Source: Rhodococcus sp. (in: high G+C Gram-positive bacteria) (GTDB taxonomy: Bacteria > Actinomycetota > Actinomycetes > Mycobacteriales > Mycobacteriaceae). Taken from it: a stretch of DNA of 64,000 bases. The notes beneath the pieces were generated by a model. It ran no database searches and had not been told where the DNA came from. It saw only the letters and a list, made by a program, of their open reading frames with translations. This document shows, one piece after another, positions 1-9,070 of the stretch (positions are counted from its first letter, which is position 1; each line of letters opens with the position of its first letter). The stretch covers positions 18,635 through 82,634 of the forward strand of contig NZ_JAHFVG010000027.1 in assembly GCF_023264675.1 (NCBI RefSeq), given 5' to 3'. Both the position numbers and the translations under genes were made by a program.

Positions 1-471
1 CTGCTGTACGCCGGTCTCGCGATCGGTTCGCAGGGCCCGGCAGTCGTCGAATTCAACTGTCGCTTCGGTGATCCCGAGACCCAGGCCGTGCTCGCGTTAC
101 TGGAATCCCCGCTCGGCGAAGCATTGAACGCCACCGCCACCGGGACGTTGGCCTCGCTTCCCCCTCTGCAGTGGAAGGACGGTGCAGCAGTCACCGTCGT
201 ACTCGCCGCGGAGAACTACCCGGGCCGTCCGCGCACCGGTGATGCGATCACCGGCGCCGACGGCGAGGGCGTGTTCCACGCCGGCACGGCAGTGAAGGAC
301 GATACCGTCGTATCGGCGGGCGGCCGCGTGCTGAGCGTCGTCGGATCCGGAGCCGACCTGGCTGAAGCCCGCGCCGATGCGTACTCGAAGATCGAGTCGA
401 TCCGTCTGCCCGGCAGCCACTTCCGCACCGATATCGGCCTCGCCGCTCTCGAAGGGCGTATCACTCTCTAG
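1..471 (+). CDS. purD: Phosphoribosylamine--glycine ligase, C-terminal part (truncated by window start)
   Basis: Frame 1 open from base 1; [17 protein letters not shown] and a C-terminal GARS domain. Confidence 0.95.
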   Translation: MLYAGLAIGSQGPAVVEFNCRFGDPETQAVLALLESPLGEALNATATGTLASLPPLQWKDGAAVTVVLAAENYPGRPRTGDAITGADGEGVFHAGTAVKDDTVVSAGGRVLSVVGSGADLAEARADAYSKIESIRLPGSHFRTDIGLAALEGRITL

Positions 472-522
472 ACCGGGTATTTTGCTCCCAGAGTGAGCGG
501 GATTTACTGGATCCCGTCGATC

Positions 523-1377
523 TCACCCACTTCGGGAGCGTTCTGCACCCCTACTCTTCCGGCGTCGACGCACCACAGCGGCGATGTCGTCGGCAACCTT
601 GCCGGGGTCGCGCGACACCCGGGCAGCGGAGTACCGGAGCACGAGCCAGCCCTCGAGCATCATCCAGTTCTGTCGCACTCTGTCGTTGTCGAACGTCGCG
701 GGTTCCGTGTGGAACTCGCGGCCATCGATCTCGACGTCCACCTTGGCGAGGTAGTCGACCAGGTCGCCGTAGTATCGGCCGATCGGAGCATTGATCTCCA
801 TCCGAATTCCCCGTGCTCGGACGGCTCGCGCCACCAGTCGCTCGGGCTCCGACAGGGTTCCCGGGCAGCACAGTTCGAGTTGGCGACGGACTGTGCCCAC
901 ACCCCTCATTCCCTTGACCGCATCGAGGTGATCGGTCACAGCTCGCCAGGACACACGGACCCCGATGTTGCGATCGAAGAACTTCTCCAACTCCGCGCCG
1001 GTCAGCAAGGACGCAACATCGACGAAGCACTGTGCGGCGCACACCAACGGAAGGCCACGGTGTTCGGTCACGTGGACCACACGCCGGTGGAGCACGAAGC
1101 CGGTGGCGCCGGCACACCGCACCGAATGGGGAACCGTCGCATGAACTGTCGTCGGTTCCTTGTCGATCATGTCCCAGAGCCACGCAGCACTTACATGGCT
1201 CAACACTGCATCCGGTCGCCACAGCGTGACGGCAACGCAGCGGTCGAAATACGAGGGGTCCGGGTCGGAGTACACCCCGGGCAGGAGCCTGATCAGAGTG
1301 CCCGTCGTTGTCCTCCGTGCAATGCCTGACCGCAATATCCCCGATTCCTCCAACTGCACGCGTGTGTAGACCCCCAT
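523..1377 (-). CDS. AbiEi-antitoxin-like / DUF559-type protein with endonuclease-like C-terminus
   Basis: MGVYTRVQLEESGILRSGIARRTT... N-terminal wHTH-like segment; C-terminal DYLAKVDVEIDGREFH resembles a very-short-patch-repair-like fold; start chosen at the internal ATG. Confidence 0.65.
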   Translation of the reverse strand: MGVYTRVQLEESGILRSGIARRTTTGTLIRLLPGVYSDPDPSYFDRCVAVTLWRPDAVLSHVSAAWLWDMIDKEPTTVHATVPHSVRCAGATGFVLHRRVVHVTEHRGLPLVCAAQCFVDVASLLTGAELEKFFDRNIGVRVSWRAVTDHLDAVKGMRGVGTVRRQLELCCPGTLSEPERLVARAVRARGIRMEINAPIGRYYGDLVDYLAKVDVEIDGREFHTEPATFDNDRVRQNWMMLEGWLVLRYSAARVSRDPGKVADDIAAVVRRRRKSRGAERSRSG

Positions 1378-1462
1378 GCCGTACAACTGTGCACTGCCGA
1401 CGACGCCGAATACCTCGAAAAGAGGCTCCCTGTGGATAACCGGGATGCCTGTGGATGAACGG

Positions 1463-2281
1463 CTACAGTGCGAGCGGTTCGATCCGGGCCGCGCGCAGGT
1501 CATCGGGAGTGACCGACGCCAGGGCGTCGAGGTATGCGACGGCGAAAGATCCCGGACCCGAAGAGGTTTCGGCTGCGTGCTCAGAGGCAACCGCAACGTG
1601 AACGTGCGCGGCGGTGATTCCGATCAGTGGATTTTCGGCTACCGAGAGATACGCCGCGACCAACGCAGCGAGGGAGCATCCCGTCGCGGTGACCTTGGTG
1701 AGCAAGGGGCTGCCGCCGATGACCCGTACACCGACCGGCCCGGATTCGCCGCGCCCGACGATGTAGTCCACCGCACCCGACGCCGACACCACCTGCGCGT
1801 GCCCCAGGAGTGCGACCGCAGCGGGCACCGCGGCCTTGGAATCCGACGAACTGTCCACTCCGCGTGCAAAGTTGCCCAACCCTGCCAGCGCAATTATTTC
1901 CGAGGCGTTCCCCCGAACAGCGGTGGGTTCGAGAGTGAGCAACTGCGCGGCGAGCTCGGTGCGCCAGGGCAACCCGCCCACTCCGACAGGGTCGAGCACC
2001 CACGGTGTTCCCGCTGCACGAGCCGATTCAGCGGCCAACGTGAACGCTGCGGCCGTCCCGTCGTCCGGTGTCCCGAGGTTCACCAGAACGCCACTGGCGA
2101 TCGCGGCGAATCCGGCTGCCTCGTGAACGTTGTCGATGTGGGCGTTGCTCGCTCCGGCGGCAAGCAGCACGTTGGTGACGAAGTTCGCGGACACCACATT
2201 GGTCAGCGACTGCACCAATGGTGTGGACGAGCGAAGCGCGTCGAGCGCCGCGGCAATATCGTCGGCAGTGGGTTCCGGCAT
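1463..2281 (-). CDS. thiM: Hydroxyethylthiazole kinase
   Basis: PLVQSLTNVVSANFVTNVLLAAGASNAH, WVLDPVGVGGLPWRTE, RGNASEIIALAG motifs. Confidence 0.93.
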   Translation of the reverse strand: MPEPTADDIAAALDALRSSTPLVQSLTNVVSANFVTNVLLAAGASNAHIDNVHEAAGFAAIASGVLVNLGTPDDGTAAAFTLAAESARAAGTPWVLDPVGVGGLPWRTELAAQLLTLEPTAVRGNASEIIALAGLGNFARGVDSSSDSKAAVPAAVALLGHAQVVSASGAVDYIVGRGESGPVGVRVIGGSPLLTKVTATGCSLAALVAAYLSVAENPLIGITAAHVHVAVASEHAAETSSGPGSFAVAYLDALASVTPDDLRAARIEPLAL

Positions 2282-2316
2282 CCGTTCAGTCTTCCACGAC
2301 CGATAGCCTCGGGTGC

Positions 2317-3468
2317 GTGGTCACCGAGTCGAACAGATCGAAAATCGAACCGTTCCATGTGATGGACGTGTTCAAAGCTGCGGCGGTCAGGACCCGCACC
2401 CACGGGGACGTGTTGTCACTCGCCGCGGGTCAGCCGTCGACGTCCGCGCCTGCCCCGGTGCTGCAGGCGACCCGGGACGCGCTCGACAACCACCTGCTGG
2501 GCTACACCGAAACACTCGGCATTCTGCCGCTCCGCGAAGCCGTCGCCAAGCACCACGCACTCGAAGCAGGCATCACGGTTCATGCCGACGACGTCGTCGT
2601 GACCACGGGATCCTCCGGCGCATTCACCCTGCTGTTCCTTGCCGCGTTCGACGTCGGCGACACCGTCGTCATGGCGCGTCCCGGTTATCCGGCGTATCGA
2701 AACACTCTCGCGGCGTTGGGTTGTCGAGTGGTCGAACTCGACTGCGGCGCCGAGTCGAGATTTCAACCGACCGTCGCGATGCTCGACGCGCTGCCGGACC
2801 CGCCCAAGGGACTGATCATCGCCAGCCCGGCGAACCCGACGGGCACGATCATCGACGCCGACGAACTCGCCGCGATCGCCCGGTGGTGCGACGAGAACGG
2901 CACCCTGCTGATCTCCGACGAGATTTACCACGGCATTTCCTACGGCAACAAGACGACATCCAGCGCGTGGGAGACATCGAAGGAATCGGTCGTCATCGGT
3001 TCGGTGTCGAAGTACTTCTCGATGACGGGGTGGCGTCTGGGGTGGATGCTGCTGCCGCCCACGCTCCGACGAGCCGTCGAACGCCTTGCGTCGAACATGA
3101 CCGTCTGCCCGCCCGCGATCTCCCAACTCGCTGCCGTTGCGGCGTTCACCGAGGAATCTCGAAGAGAACTCGACAGCCACGTGGCGCGGTACGCCGTCAA
3201 CCGTCGGATTCTGCTCGACGGCCTGACGGCCGCGGGGATCACCGACCTCGCCCCGGCCGACGGCGCGTTCTACGCCTATGCCGACATCGGCCATCTGACA
3301 CAGGACTCGCGGGCATGGTGCGAGGACGTGCTCGCGAGAACGGGAGTAGCCCTGGCTCCCGGAGTCGATTTCGACACCGTCCACGGACACCACACCGTCA
3401 GGTTCTCGTTCGCCGGCACCACCGAGGACGTACGCGAGGCACTGCAGCGTCTCGCGCCCCTGCTTTAA
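2317..3468 (+). CDS. PLP-dependent class I/II aminotransferase
   Basis: IASPANPTGTIID, SDEIYHGISYG, SVSKYFSMTGWRLGW (PLP Lys) motifs; GTG start at 2317. Confidence 0.92.
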   Translation: MVTESNRSKIEPFHVMDVFKAAAVRTRTHGDVLSLAAGQPSTSAPAPVLQATRDALDNHLLGYTETLGILPLREAVAKHHALEAGITVHADDVVVTTGSSGAFTLLFLAAFDVGDTVVMARPGYPAYRNTLAALGCRVVELDCGAESRFQPTVAMLDALPDPPKGLIIASPANPTGTIIDADELAAIARWCDENGTLLISDEIYHGISYGNKTTSSAWETSKESVVIGSVSKYFSMTGWRLGWMLLPPTLRRAVERLASNMTVCPPAISQLAAVAAFTEESRRELDSHVARYAVNRRILLDGLTAAGITDLAPADGAFYAYADIGHLTQDSRAWCEDVLARTGVALAPGVDFDTVHGHHTVRFSFAGTTEDVREALQRLAPLL

Positions 3469-4457
3469 AGACGGTTCAGCGCCTCGCGAATATCGGACTC
3501 GGAGACGTCGCGGTGCGTCACGAACCTGATTTTCCCGGTGACCGTGACCGCGGCGATTCCCAGTTCGGCGAGCTGCGCGACGGAGAGCGATCCCTCGGCG
3601 AGCACGATGTTGGTCTGCGGCTGGCCGACGGTCCAGCCGCGCTCACGGAGGCCATCGGCAAGCAACGTCGCGTTGACGTGATCGACGGTGAGCGAGTCGA
3701 CATTGTCGAGCGCCAGCAGCCCGGCCGCAGCGAGAATCCCGCCCTGCCTGACGCCGCCGCCCAGCATCTTGCGGATTCGACGCGCCTCGGTGATCCGTGC
3801 GGAATCTGCGGCGAGAACGGATCCGACCGGGGCGCCGAGGCCCTTGCTCAGACACACCTGGACGGTGTCCGCGCCGCGCGTCAGGTCCGACACCGGAACC
3901 CCGAGTGCGGCCGCTGCGTTCCACACCCGTGCACCGTCGAGGTGCACCAGCAGCCCTACCGACCGGGCGGCCTCCAGGAGCGCACTCCACTCGGCGCCGT
4001 CGAACACTGCGCCGCCGGCGAAATTGTGCGTGTTCTCGAGACACAGCAGCGTCGTCGCCAGCGCGAAGTACGGCCCGGTCCCCACGGCGGCACGGACGGT
4101 CTCCGGGCTCGGTCGACCGGGCCCGGCGTCATGAGGGAGTACCTGCGGCATCCCCTGCGCCAGCCAGGCAGCCGTTCCGAGTTCGGAGCCGAGCACGTGG
4201 GCAAACTCCGGCGCGAGGAAGGCGTCGCCGCGGCGCAGATGCAACATCAGCGCTATCAGGTTGCCCATCGAACCGCTGGGAACCCACAGAGCCGACTCGT
4301 AGCCGAGCATCGACGCGACCCGCTCCTCCAGCCTTGCCATCGTCGGATCGTGATCGAGAACGTCGTCACCGACCTCGGCGTCGGCCATCGCTTTCCGCAT
4401 TGCAGCATCGGGGCGGGTGATGGTGTCGGAACGAAGGTCGATGGTTCGCGCGCTCAT
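3465..4457 (-). CDS. Low-specificity L-threonine aldolase (beta-eliminating lyase family)
   Basis: IDLRSDTITRPDAAMRKAMADAEVGDDVL; VHLDGARVWNAAAALGV; LSKGLGAPVGSVL. Confidence 0.93.
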   Translation of the reverse strand: MSARTIDLRSDTITRPDAAMRKAMADAEVGDDVLDHDPTMARLEERVASMLGYESALWVPSGSMGNLIALMLHLRRGDAFLAPEFAHVLGSELGTAAWLAQGMPQVLPHDAGPGRPSPETVRAAVGTGPYFALATTLLCLENTHNFAGGAVFDGAEWSALLEAARSVGLLVHLDGARVWNAAAALGVPVSDLTRGADTVQVCLSKGLGAPVGSVLAADSARITEARRIRKMLGGGVRQGGILAAAGLLALDNVDSLTVDHVNATLLADGLRERGWTVGQPQTNIVLAEGSLSVAQLAELGIAAVTVTGKIRFVTHRDVSESDIREALNRL

Positions 4458-4462
4458 GAGAG

Positions 4463-4483
4463 TTCACGATTCCACACCGTGAA
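4463..4483. promoter_or_regulatory. Inverted repeat TTCACG-N9-CGTGAA between divergent aldolase and TetR genes, possible operator
   Basis: Perfect 6-bp arms in the divergent intergenic region. Confidence 0.35.
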
Positions 4484-4523
4484 TGGCCCGTTTACCTCAG
4501 ACGGATGGGTGCGGACTGGCACG

Positions 4524-5180
4524 ATGGCTCGAATGTCAGCTCTACCGCCCGGGGTTCCCGCCAACCCTGCGAGGGCGTCGGGCGCGACTCCGAAAGGGGA
4601 ACGCCGACGACACGCGCTGGCCTGCGCTGCGGCCGACCTGCTCGTGGAGGGGGGCTTCGACGCCGTCCGGCACCGCGCGGTCGCGACGAGGGCACGACTT
4701 CCGCTCGCATCGACGACGTACTACTTCGAATCGCTCGACGACCTCATCGCTTGCGCCGTCGAGGTGCTCGGCAACCGCGAACTCGAAGTCATGCGCGGTC
4801 GGATCGTCGAGCGAGGAGACCTGGGCCACGACCTGGAGTCGACCGTCGACCTCGTCGTCGACCTGCTCATCGGACCGGAGGACGGACTCGACGAGGCACA
4901 CGAACGCCTCGTCGCGCGATACGAGCGATTCATCGCGTCCGCACGCCACCCGCAGCTTCGCGAAGTTCAGCTGAGGTTGCGGGCACAGATCGACGACCTG
5001 CTGACCGACGTGCTCCGACGATCGGGCCGAATCGTGCACGAACAGCAACTCCGACGCCTCGTGGCAGTGGTCGACGGTGCTGTGGTCGGCGCCCTGGGAG
5101 AGGTCGATCCCGAGCCGAGAGCCATGGCTCGCAGCATGCTCCTCGAAGTCATCGACGTGGTCGCTCCGGCGCACCGGTAA
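4524..5180 (+). CDS. TetR-family transcriptional regulator
   Basis: RRHALACAAADLLVEGGFDAVRHRAVATRARLPLASTTYYFESLDDLI; C-terminal part of the 955-aa track ORF. Confidence 0.88.
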   Translation: MARMSALPPGVPANPARASGATPKGERRRHALACAAADLLVEGGFDAVRHRAVATRARLPLASTTYYFESLDDLIACAVEVLGNRELEVMRGRIVERGDLGHDLESTVDLVVDLLIGPEDGLDEAHERLVARYERFIASARHPQLREVQLRLRAQIDDLLTDVLRRSGRIVHEQQLRRLVAVVDGAVVGALGEVDPEPRAMARSMLLEVIDVVAPAHR

Positions 5181-5191
5181 ACTGGACTCTC

Positions 5192-6610
5192 GTGACTATT
5201 CCGAACGTCCTCGCCACCCGTTACGCAAGCCCCGAACTGGTGGACCTCTGGTCTCCGGAACACAAGATCGTTCTCGAACGCCAACTGTGGATCGCCGTGC
5301 TCAAAGCCCAGTCGGACCTCGGCGTCGACGTACCGTCTGCTGCGATCGCCGACTACGAGCGCGCCATCGACCAGGTCGATCTGGCGTCGATCGCCGAACG
5401 CGAGCGCGTCACGCGCCACGATGTGAAGGCTCGTATCGAGGAGTTCAATGCTCTCGCGGGTCACGAGCACATCCACAAGGGCCTCACCAGCCGCGACCTG
5501 ACGGAGAACGTCGAGCAACTGCAGATCCTGCGTTCGTTGCAGCACATTCACGCGCACGGTGTCGCCGTGGCAGCGAGGCTCGCGGAACGTGCAGCGTTGT
5601 ACTCCTCGCTCGTGATGGCGGGCCGTAGCCACAACGTCGCAGCGCAGGCCACCACGCTCGGCAAGCGTTTCGCATCCGCCGCCGACGAGGTGCTGATCGC
5701 TCTCGCTCGAATTCAGGAACTCATCGCGCGCTACCCACTGCGCGGCATCAAGGGCCCGATGGGCACAGCTCAGGACATGCTCGACCTCTTCGGCGGCGAC
5801 TCCGCGAAGCTCACCGCCCTCGAACGCCTCGTCGCCGATCACCTCGGATTCCGGCACGTGCTCACCAGCGTCGGCCAGGTGTACCCACGTTCGCTGGACC
5901 ACGAGGTCGTCTCGGCGCTGGTTCAGCTCGGCGCCGGGCCCTCGTCGTTCGCACACACCGTTCGCTTGATGGCCGGGCACGAACTGGTGACCGAAGGCTT
6001 CCAGCCGGGCCAGGTCGGCTCGTCGGCGATGCCGCACAAGATGAACACTCGCTCCTGCGAGCGCGTCAACGGTCTGCAGGTGATCCTCCGCGGCTACGGC
6101 TCGATGGCAGCCGAGCTGGCGGGCGCACAGTGGAACGAGGGCGACGTGTTCTGCTCGGTCGTGCGCCGCGTCGCGCTGCCCGATGCGTTCTTCGCCATCG
6201 ACGGCATGATCGAGACGTTCCTGACGGTGCTCGCCGAGTTCGGTGCCTACCCGGCCGTCATCGAGAAGGAACTGACTCGCTACCTCCCCTTCCTCGCGAC
6301 GACCAAGGTGCTCATGGCATCCGTGCGCGCCGGTGTCGGCCGCGAGAGAGCGCACGAGGCCATCAAGGAACACGCGGTGGCGGTGGCCCTGGCGATGCGC
6401 GAGGAAGGTCAGGAACCGGACCTGCTCGATCGTCTCGCCGCGGACGAGCGCATTCCTCTCGATCGCGCCGGACTCGACGCAGCCCTCGCGGACAAGTCCG
6501 CCTTCATCGGTGCAGCGGAAGCTCAGGTCGCGGCGGTCGTGTCCGAGGTCGAGACGCTCGTCGGACAGTTCCCCGCCGGGGCGTCGTATTCGCCGTCACC
6601 GATTCTCTAG
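5192..6610 (+). CDS. purB: Adenylosuccinate lyase
   Basis: GLTSRDLTENVEQ, KGPMGTAQDML, GSSAMPHKMNTRSCERV signature; GTG start. Confidence 0.96.
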   Translation: MTIPNVLATRYASPELVDLWSPEHKIVLERQLWIAVLKAQSDLGVDVPSAAIADYERAIDQVDLASIAERERVTRHDVKARIEEFNALAGHEHIHKGLTSRDLTENVEQLQILRSLQHIHAHGVAVAARLAERAALYSSLVMAGRSHNVAAQATTLGKRFASAADEVLIALARIQELIARYPLRGIKGPMGTAQDMLDLFGGDSAKLTALERLVADHLGFRHVLTSVGQVYPRSLDHEVVSALVQLGAGPSSFAHTVRLMAGHELVTEGFQPGQVGSSAMPHKMNTRSCERVNGLQVILRGYGSMAAELAGAQWNEGDVFCSVVRRVALPDAFFAIDGMIETFLTVLAEFGAYPAVIEKELTRYLPFLATTKVLMASVRAGVGRERAHEAIKEHAVAVALAMREEGQEPDLLDRLAADERIPLDRAGLDAALADKSAFIGAAEAQVAAVVSEVETLVGQFPAGASYSPSPIL

Positions 6611-7396
6611 CAGCTCCGGGAGCGCTGCGACCGAGTCGATGACGTGGTTCGGTTGCAGCCCGAATTCCTGCTGCGCTCGGCGGTCGAGCACGTCCTGCTG
6701 AAATTTGCCGGTTCGAACGAGCACTCCGGTCATGCCGACGACCTGGGCGGCGAGCACATCGTTGTCCAGGTCGTCGCCGACCATGACGACATCGACCGGA
6801 TCGACACCCATCCGTTCGGCCGCCGTCTGGAACCCAAGCGGTGCAGGCTTGCCGACGGCCTTCGCCGTGTGTCCCGACGCCTTCTCCATCCCGGCGAGGT
6901 ACATGCCGGTGTCGATGCGGAGACCGGCACCGGTGGTCCACATGAGACTGCGATGCATCGCGACGACGGGGATGCCGCGGCACAGCCAGTCGTAGACCTT
7001 GCTGAGGCGCTCGTGGGTGAATTCGGGTCCGGCTCCACCGATGACGACGACGTCGGGGTCTCCGGCAGATTCATCCACGAATTCGATGCCGGGCATGTCG
7101 CCCGCGATGTCGCCGTTGTTGATCAGCACCGTCCGCGCACCCGGATAGGTCTCGCGCAGATGATCGGCGGTGAGGCTGGCGGCGGTGACGATTTCGTCGG
7201 CGTGCACCGGCATGCCCGCCTCGGTGAGGGCGTCGGCGATCTGGGCGCGGGTCTTCGAGGTGGTGTTGGTGAGGAACGCCCGCGCGATGTCCTTGCTGTC
7301 CAGGTAGTCCAACGCTTCGGCTGCACCCGGCACGGGCTTCCACGACGTCACCAGCACACCGTCGATGTCGAAGAGGACGCCTCCCAATAAACCCAT
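6596..7396 (-). CDS. HAD-superfamily IIA hydrolase (NagD-like)
   Basis: GVLFDIDGVLVTSWKPVPGA, FLTNTTSKTRAQI, VMVGDDLDNDVLAAQ. Confidence 0.9.
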   Translation of the reverse strand: MGLLGGVLFDIDGVLVTSWKPVPGAAEALDYLDSKDIARAFLTNTTSKTRAQIADALTEAGMPVHADEIVTAASLTADHLRETYPGARTVLINNGDIAGDMPGIEFVDESAGDPDVVVIGGAGPEFTHERLSKVYDWLCRGIPVVAMHRSLMWTTGAGLRIDTGMYLAGMEKASGHTAKAVGKPAPLGFQTAAERMGVDPVDVVMVGDDLDNDVLAAQVVGMTGVLVRTGKFQQDVLDRRAQQEFGLQPNHVIDSVAALPELLENR

Positions 7397-7448
7397 GGCC
7401 AGACTTTAGTCGCGGGGTACTCGTGGTGCAGAACTAGACTCTTGTGTC

Positions 7449-7871
7449 ATGAATCCGTACACGATTTTTGCTGAAATCATTGCCGGCAATGCTGAATCGA
7501 GCATGGTCTACCAGGACGACATCGCCGTTGCGTTCATGGACATTCGGCCGGTGACGAGCGGGCACGTACTGGTGGTTCCGCGGCAGCAGGCGCGATCGTT
7601 GGCCGAACTGGAGCCCGATACCGGCGCCCATCTGTTCGTCGTCGGGCAGAAGGTCGCGGCCGCTCTGCGGGCGAGCGATCCCCGGTGCGCCGGGGTCAAC
7701 TTCTTTCTCGCGGACGGTGAGATCGCTGGTCAGGAGATCTTCCACGTCCACCTCCACGTCATCCCCAGAACCACAGGAGATGGCTTCGGTCTGCGTGCGC
7801 GGCCGACGTCGCCGCGGCGGGAAGACCTCGACGTCAAGGCTGCGGGCATCGCTGCCGAAATTTCGACATAG
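7449..7871 (+). CDS. HIT-family protein
   Basis: GHVLVVPRQQARSL...EIFHVHLHVIPR histidine triad. Confidence 0.93.
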   Translation: MNPYTIFAEIIAGNAESSMVYQDDIAVAFMDIRPVTSGHVLVVPRQQARSLAELEPDTGAHLFVVGQKVAAALRASDPRCAGVNFFLADGEIAGQEIFHVHLHVIPRTTGDGFGLRARPTSPRREDLDVKAAGIAAEIST

Positions 7872-7935
7872 CCCGACTGCGTAAGGTGGACCTGGTTCGA
7901 ATGGGTCGACCGGTTTTATCCGCGGGAGTCAGCGC

Positions 7936-8997
7936 ATGACCAGTACCACCGACAAGCCCGACGGCGTGGAAAGCCCGGTGGCACCAGGCGGTGTGGCGAA
8001 GACCAACACCCGTCGCACTCTCGGATTGGTTTCGATTCTCGGGTTACTGGCCGCGATCTGCCTTCTCAGTATCGCGGTGGGGACCAAGTACATTCCGCTG
8101 AGCGAGGTTTGGGACGGGTTGTTCGCGTACGGCGACTCGACCAACCACGTCATCATCCGCGAGCTTCGAGTGCCGCGCACGGTCCTCGGTCTGCTCGTCG
8201 GCATCGCTCTGGGGGTGTCCGGCGCGTTGATCCAGGCCATGACCCGAAACCCGTTGGCGGATCCAGGAATTCTCGGTGTCAACGCCGGCGCTGCATTCTT
8301 CGTGGCGCTCGCAGTCGGTCTGCTCGGTTTCACCGGTATCTGGTCCTATATCTGGTTCGCGTTCATCGGCGCAGTACTGGCCACCGTGGCGGTGTATGCC
8401 CTCGGGTCCATGGGACGTGCCGGTGCGACACCCATTCGCCTGACCCTCGCCGGGATCGCTCTGGCGGCGGTGCTCGGTGGGATCACCTCGGGCATGTTGC
8501 TGCTCCATCCGGATGCCTTCGACAGGATGAGATTCTGGGGTGCTGGCTCTCTGTCGGGCCGCGGACTGGATATTTCCCTTGCGATCTCGCCGTTCATCGC
8601 GGCCGGGCTGATCATCGCGATCGTCATCGCTCGGCCACTCAACGCCATTGCTCTCGGCGACGACCTCGCGCAGTCACTCGGGGCGAAGGTCACGCACACC
8701 CGCACGCTGGGAGCCGTCGCGGTGACGCTGCTGGCTGGTGCAGCAACGGCTGCTGCGGGGCCCATCGGATTCGTCGGGTTGATGATTCCGCACATGGTCA
8801 GGTGGTTCGTCGGCCCGGATCAGCGGTGGATTCTGCTGTACACCGTCGCGGCCGCTCCGTGTCTGCTTCTCCTGTCCGACATCGTCGGCCGCGTCGTCGT
8901 CAGGCCGGGCGAGTTGCAGGTCGGAATCGTGACGGCCTTCGTCGGCGCCCCGGTTCTGATCCTGCTCGTTCGTCGTAAGAAGGTGAGTGGCCTGTGA
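7936..8997 (+). CDS. FecCD-family iron-siderophore ABC transporter permease
   Basis: LRVPRTVLGLLVGIALGVSGALIQAMTRNPLADPGILGVNAGAA; GFVGLMIPHMVRWFVG. Confidence 0.93.
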   Translation: MTSTTDKPDGVESPVAPGGVAKTNTRRTLGLVSILGLLAAICLLSIAVGTKYIPLSEVWDGLFAYGDSTNHVIIRELRVPRTVLGLLVGIALGVSGALIQAMTRNPLADPGILGVNAGAAFFVALAVGLLGFTGIWSYIWFAFIGAVLATVAVYALGSMGRAGATPIRLTLAGIALAAVLGGITSGMLLLHPDAFDRMRFWGAGSLSGRGLDISLAISPFIAAGLIIAIVIARPLNAIALGDDLAQSLGAKVTHTRTLGAVAVTLLAGAATAAAGPIGFVGLMIPHMVRWFVGPDQRWILLYTVAAAPCLLLLSDIVGRVVVRPGELQVGIVTAFVGAPVLILLVRRKKVSGL

Positions 8998-9070
8998 GCG
9001 AAGCCTGTGGAGTGAATCGGAGTGGCCTGTGAGCGCAGCCTGCGGAGTGAATCGGAGTGGCCTGTGAGCG
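8985..9070 (+). repeat. 35-bp tandem repeat (two units plus a 16-bp partial) spanning stop of permease 1 and start of permease 2
   Basis: GAGTGGCCTGTGAGCG[A/C]AGCCTG[T/C]GGAGTGAATCG repeated; units 8985-9019, 9020-9054, partial from 9055. Confidence 0.9.

Noticed and set aside
2313-4523. N-terminal two-thirds of the 955-aa plus-strand ORF
   Set aside because: Overlaps the aminotransferase and is antisense to the aldolase; only the C-terminal TetR portion is credible.
4967-6373. 468-aa minus-strand ORF
   Set aside because: Antisense to purB; low-complexity composition, no domain.
7890-7910. Second IdeR box upstream of the first FecCD permease (GTAAGGTGGACCTGG)
   Set aside because: Half-sites present but spacing and core do not fit the 19-bp consensus.
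8985-9070. CRISPR-like array
   Set aside because: Direct tandem repeat with no spacers, overlapping coding ends; no cas genes in the window.
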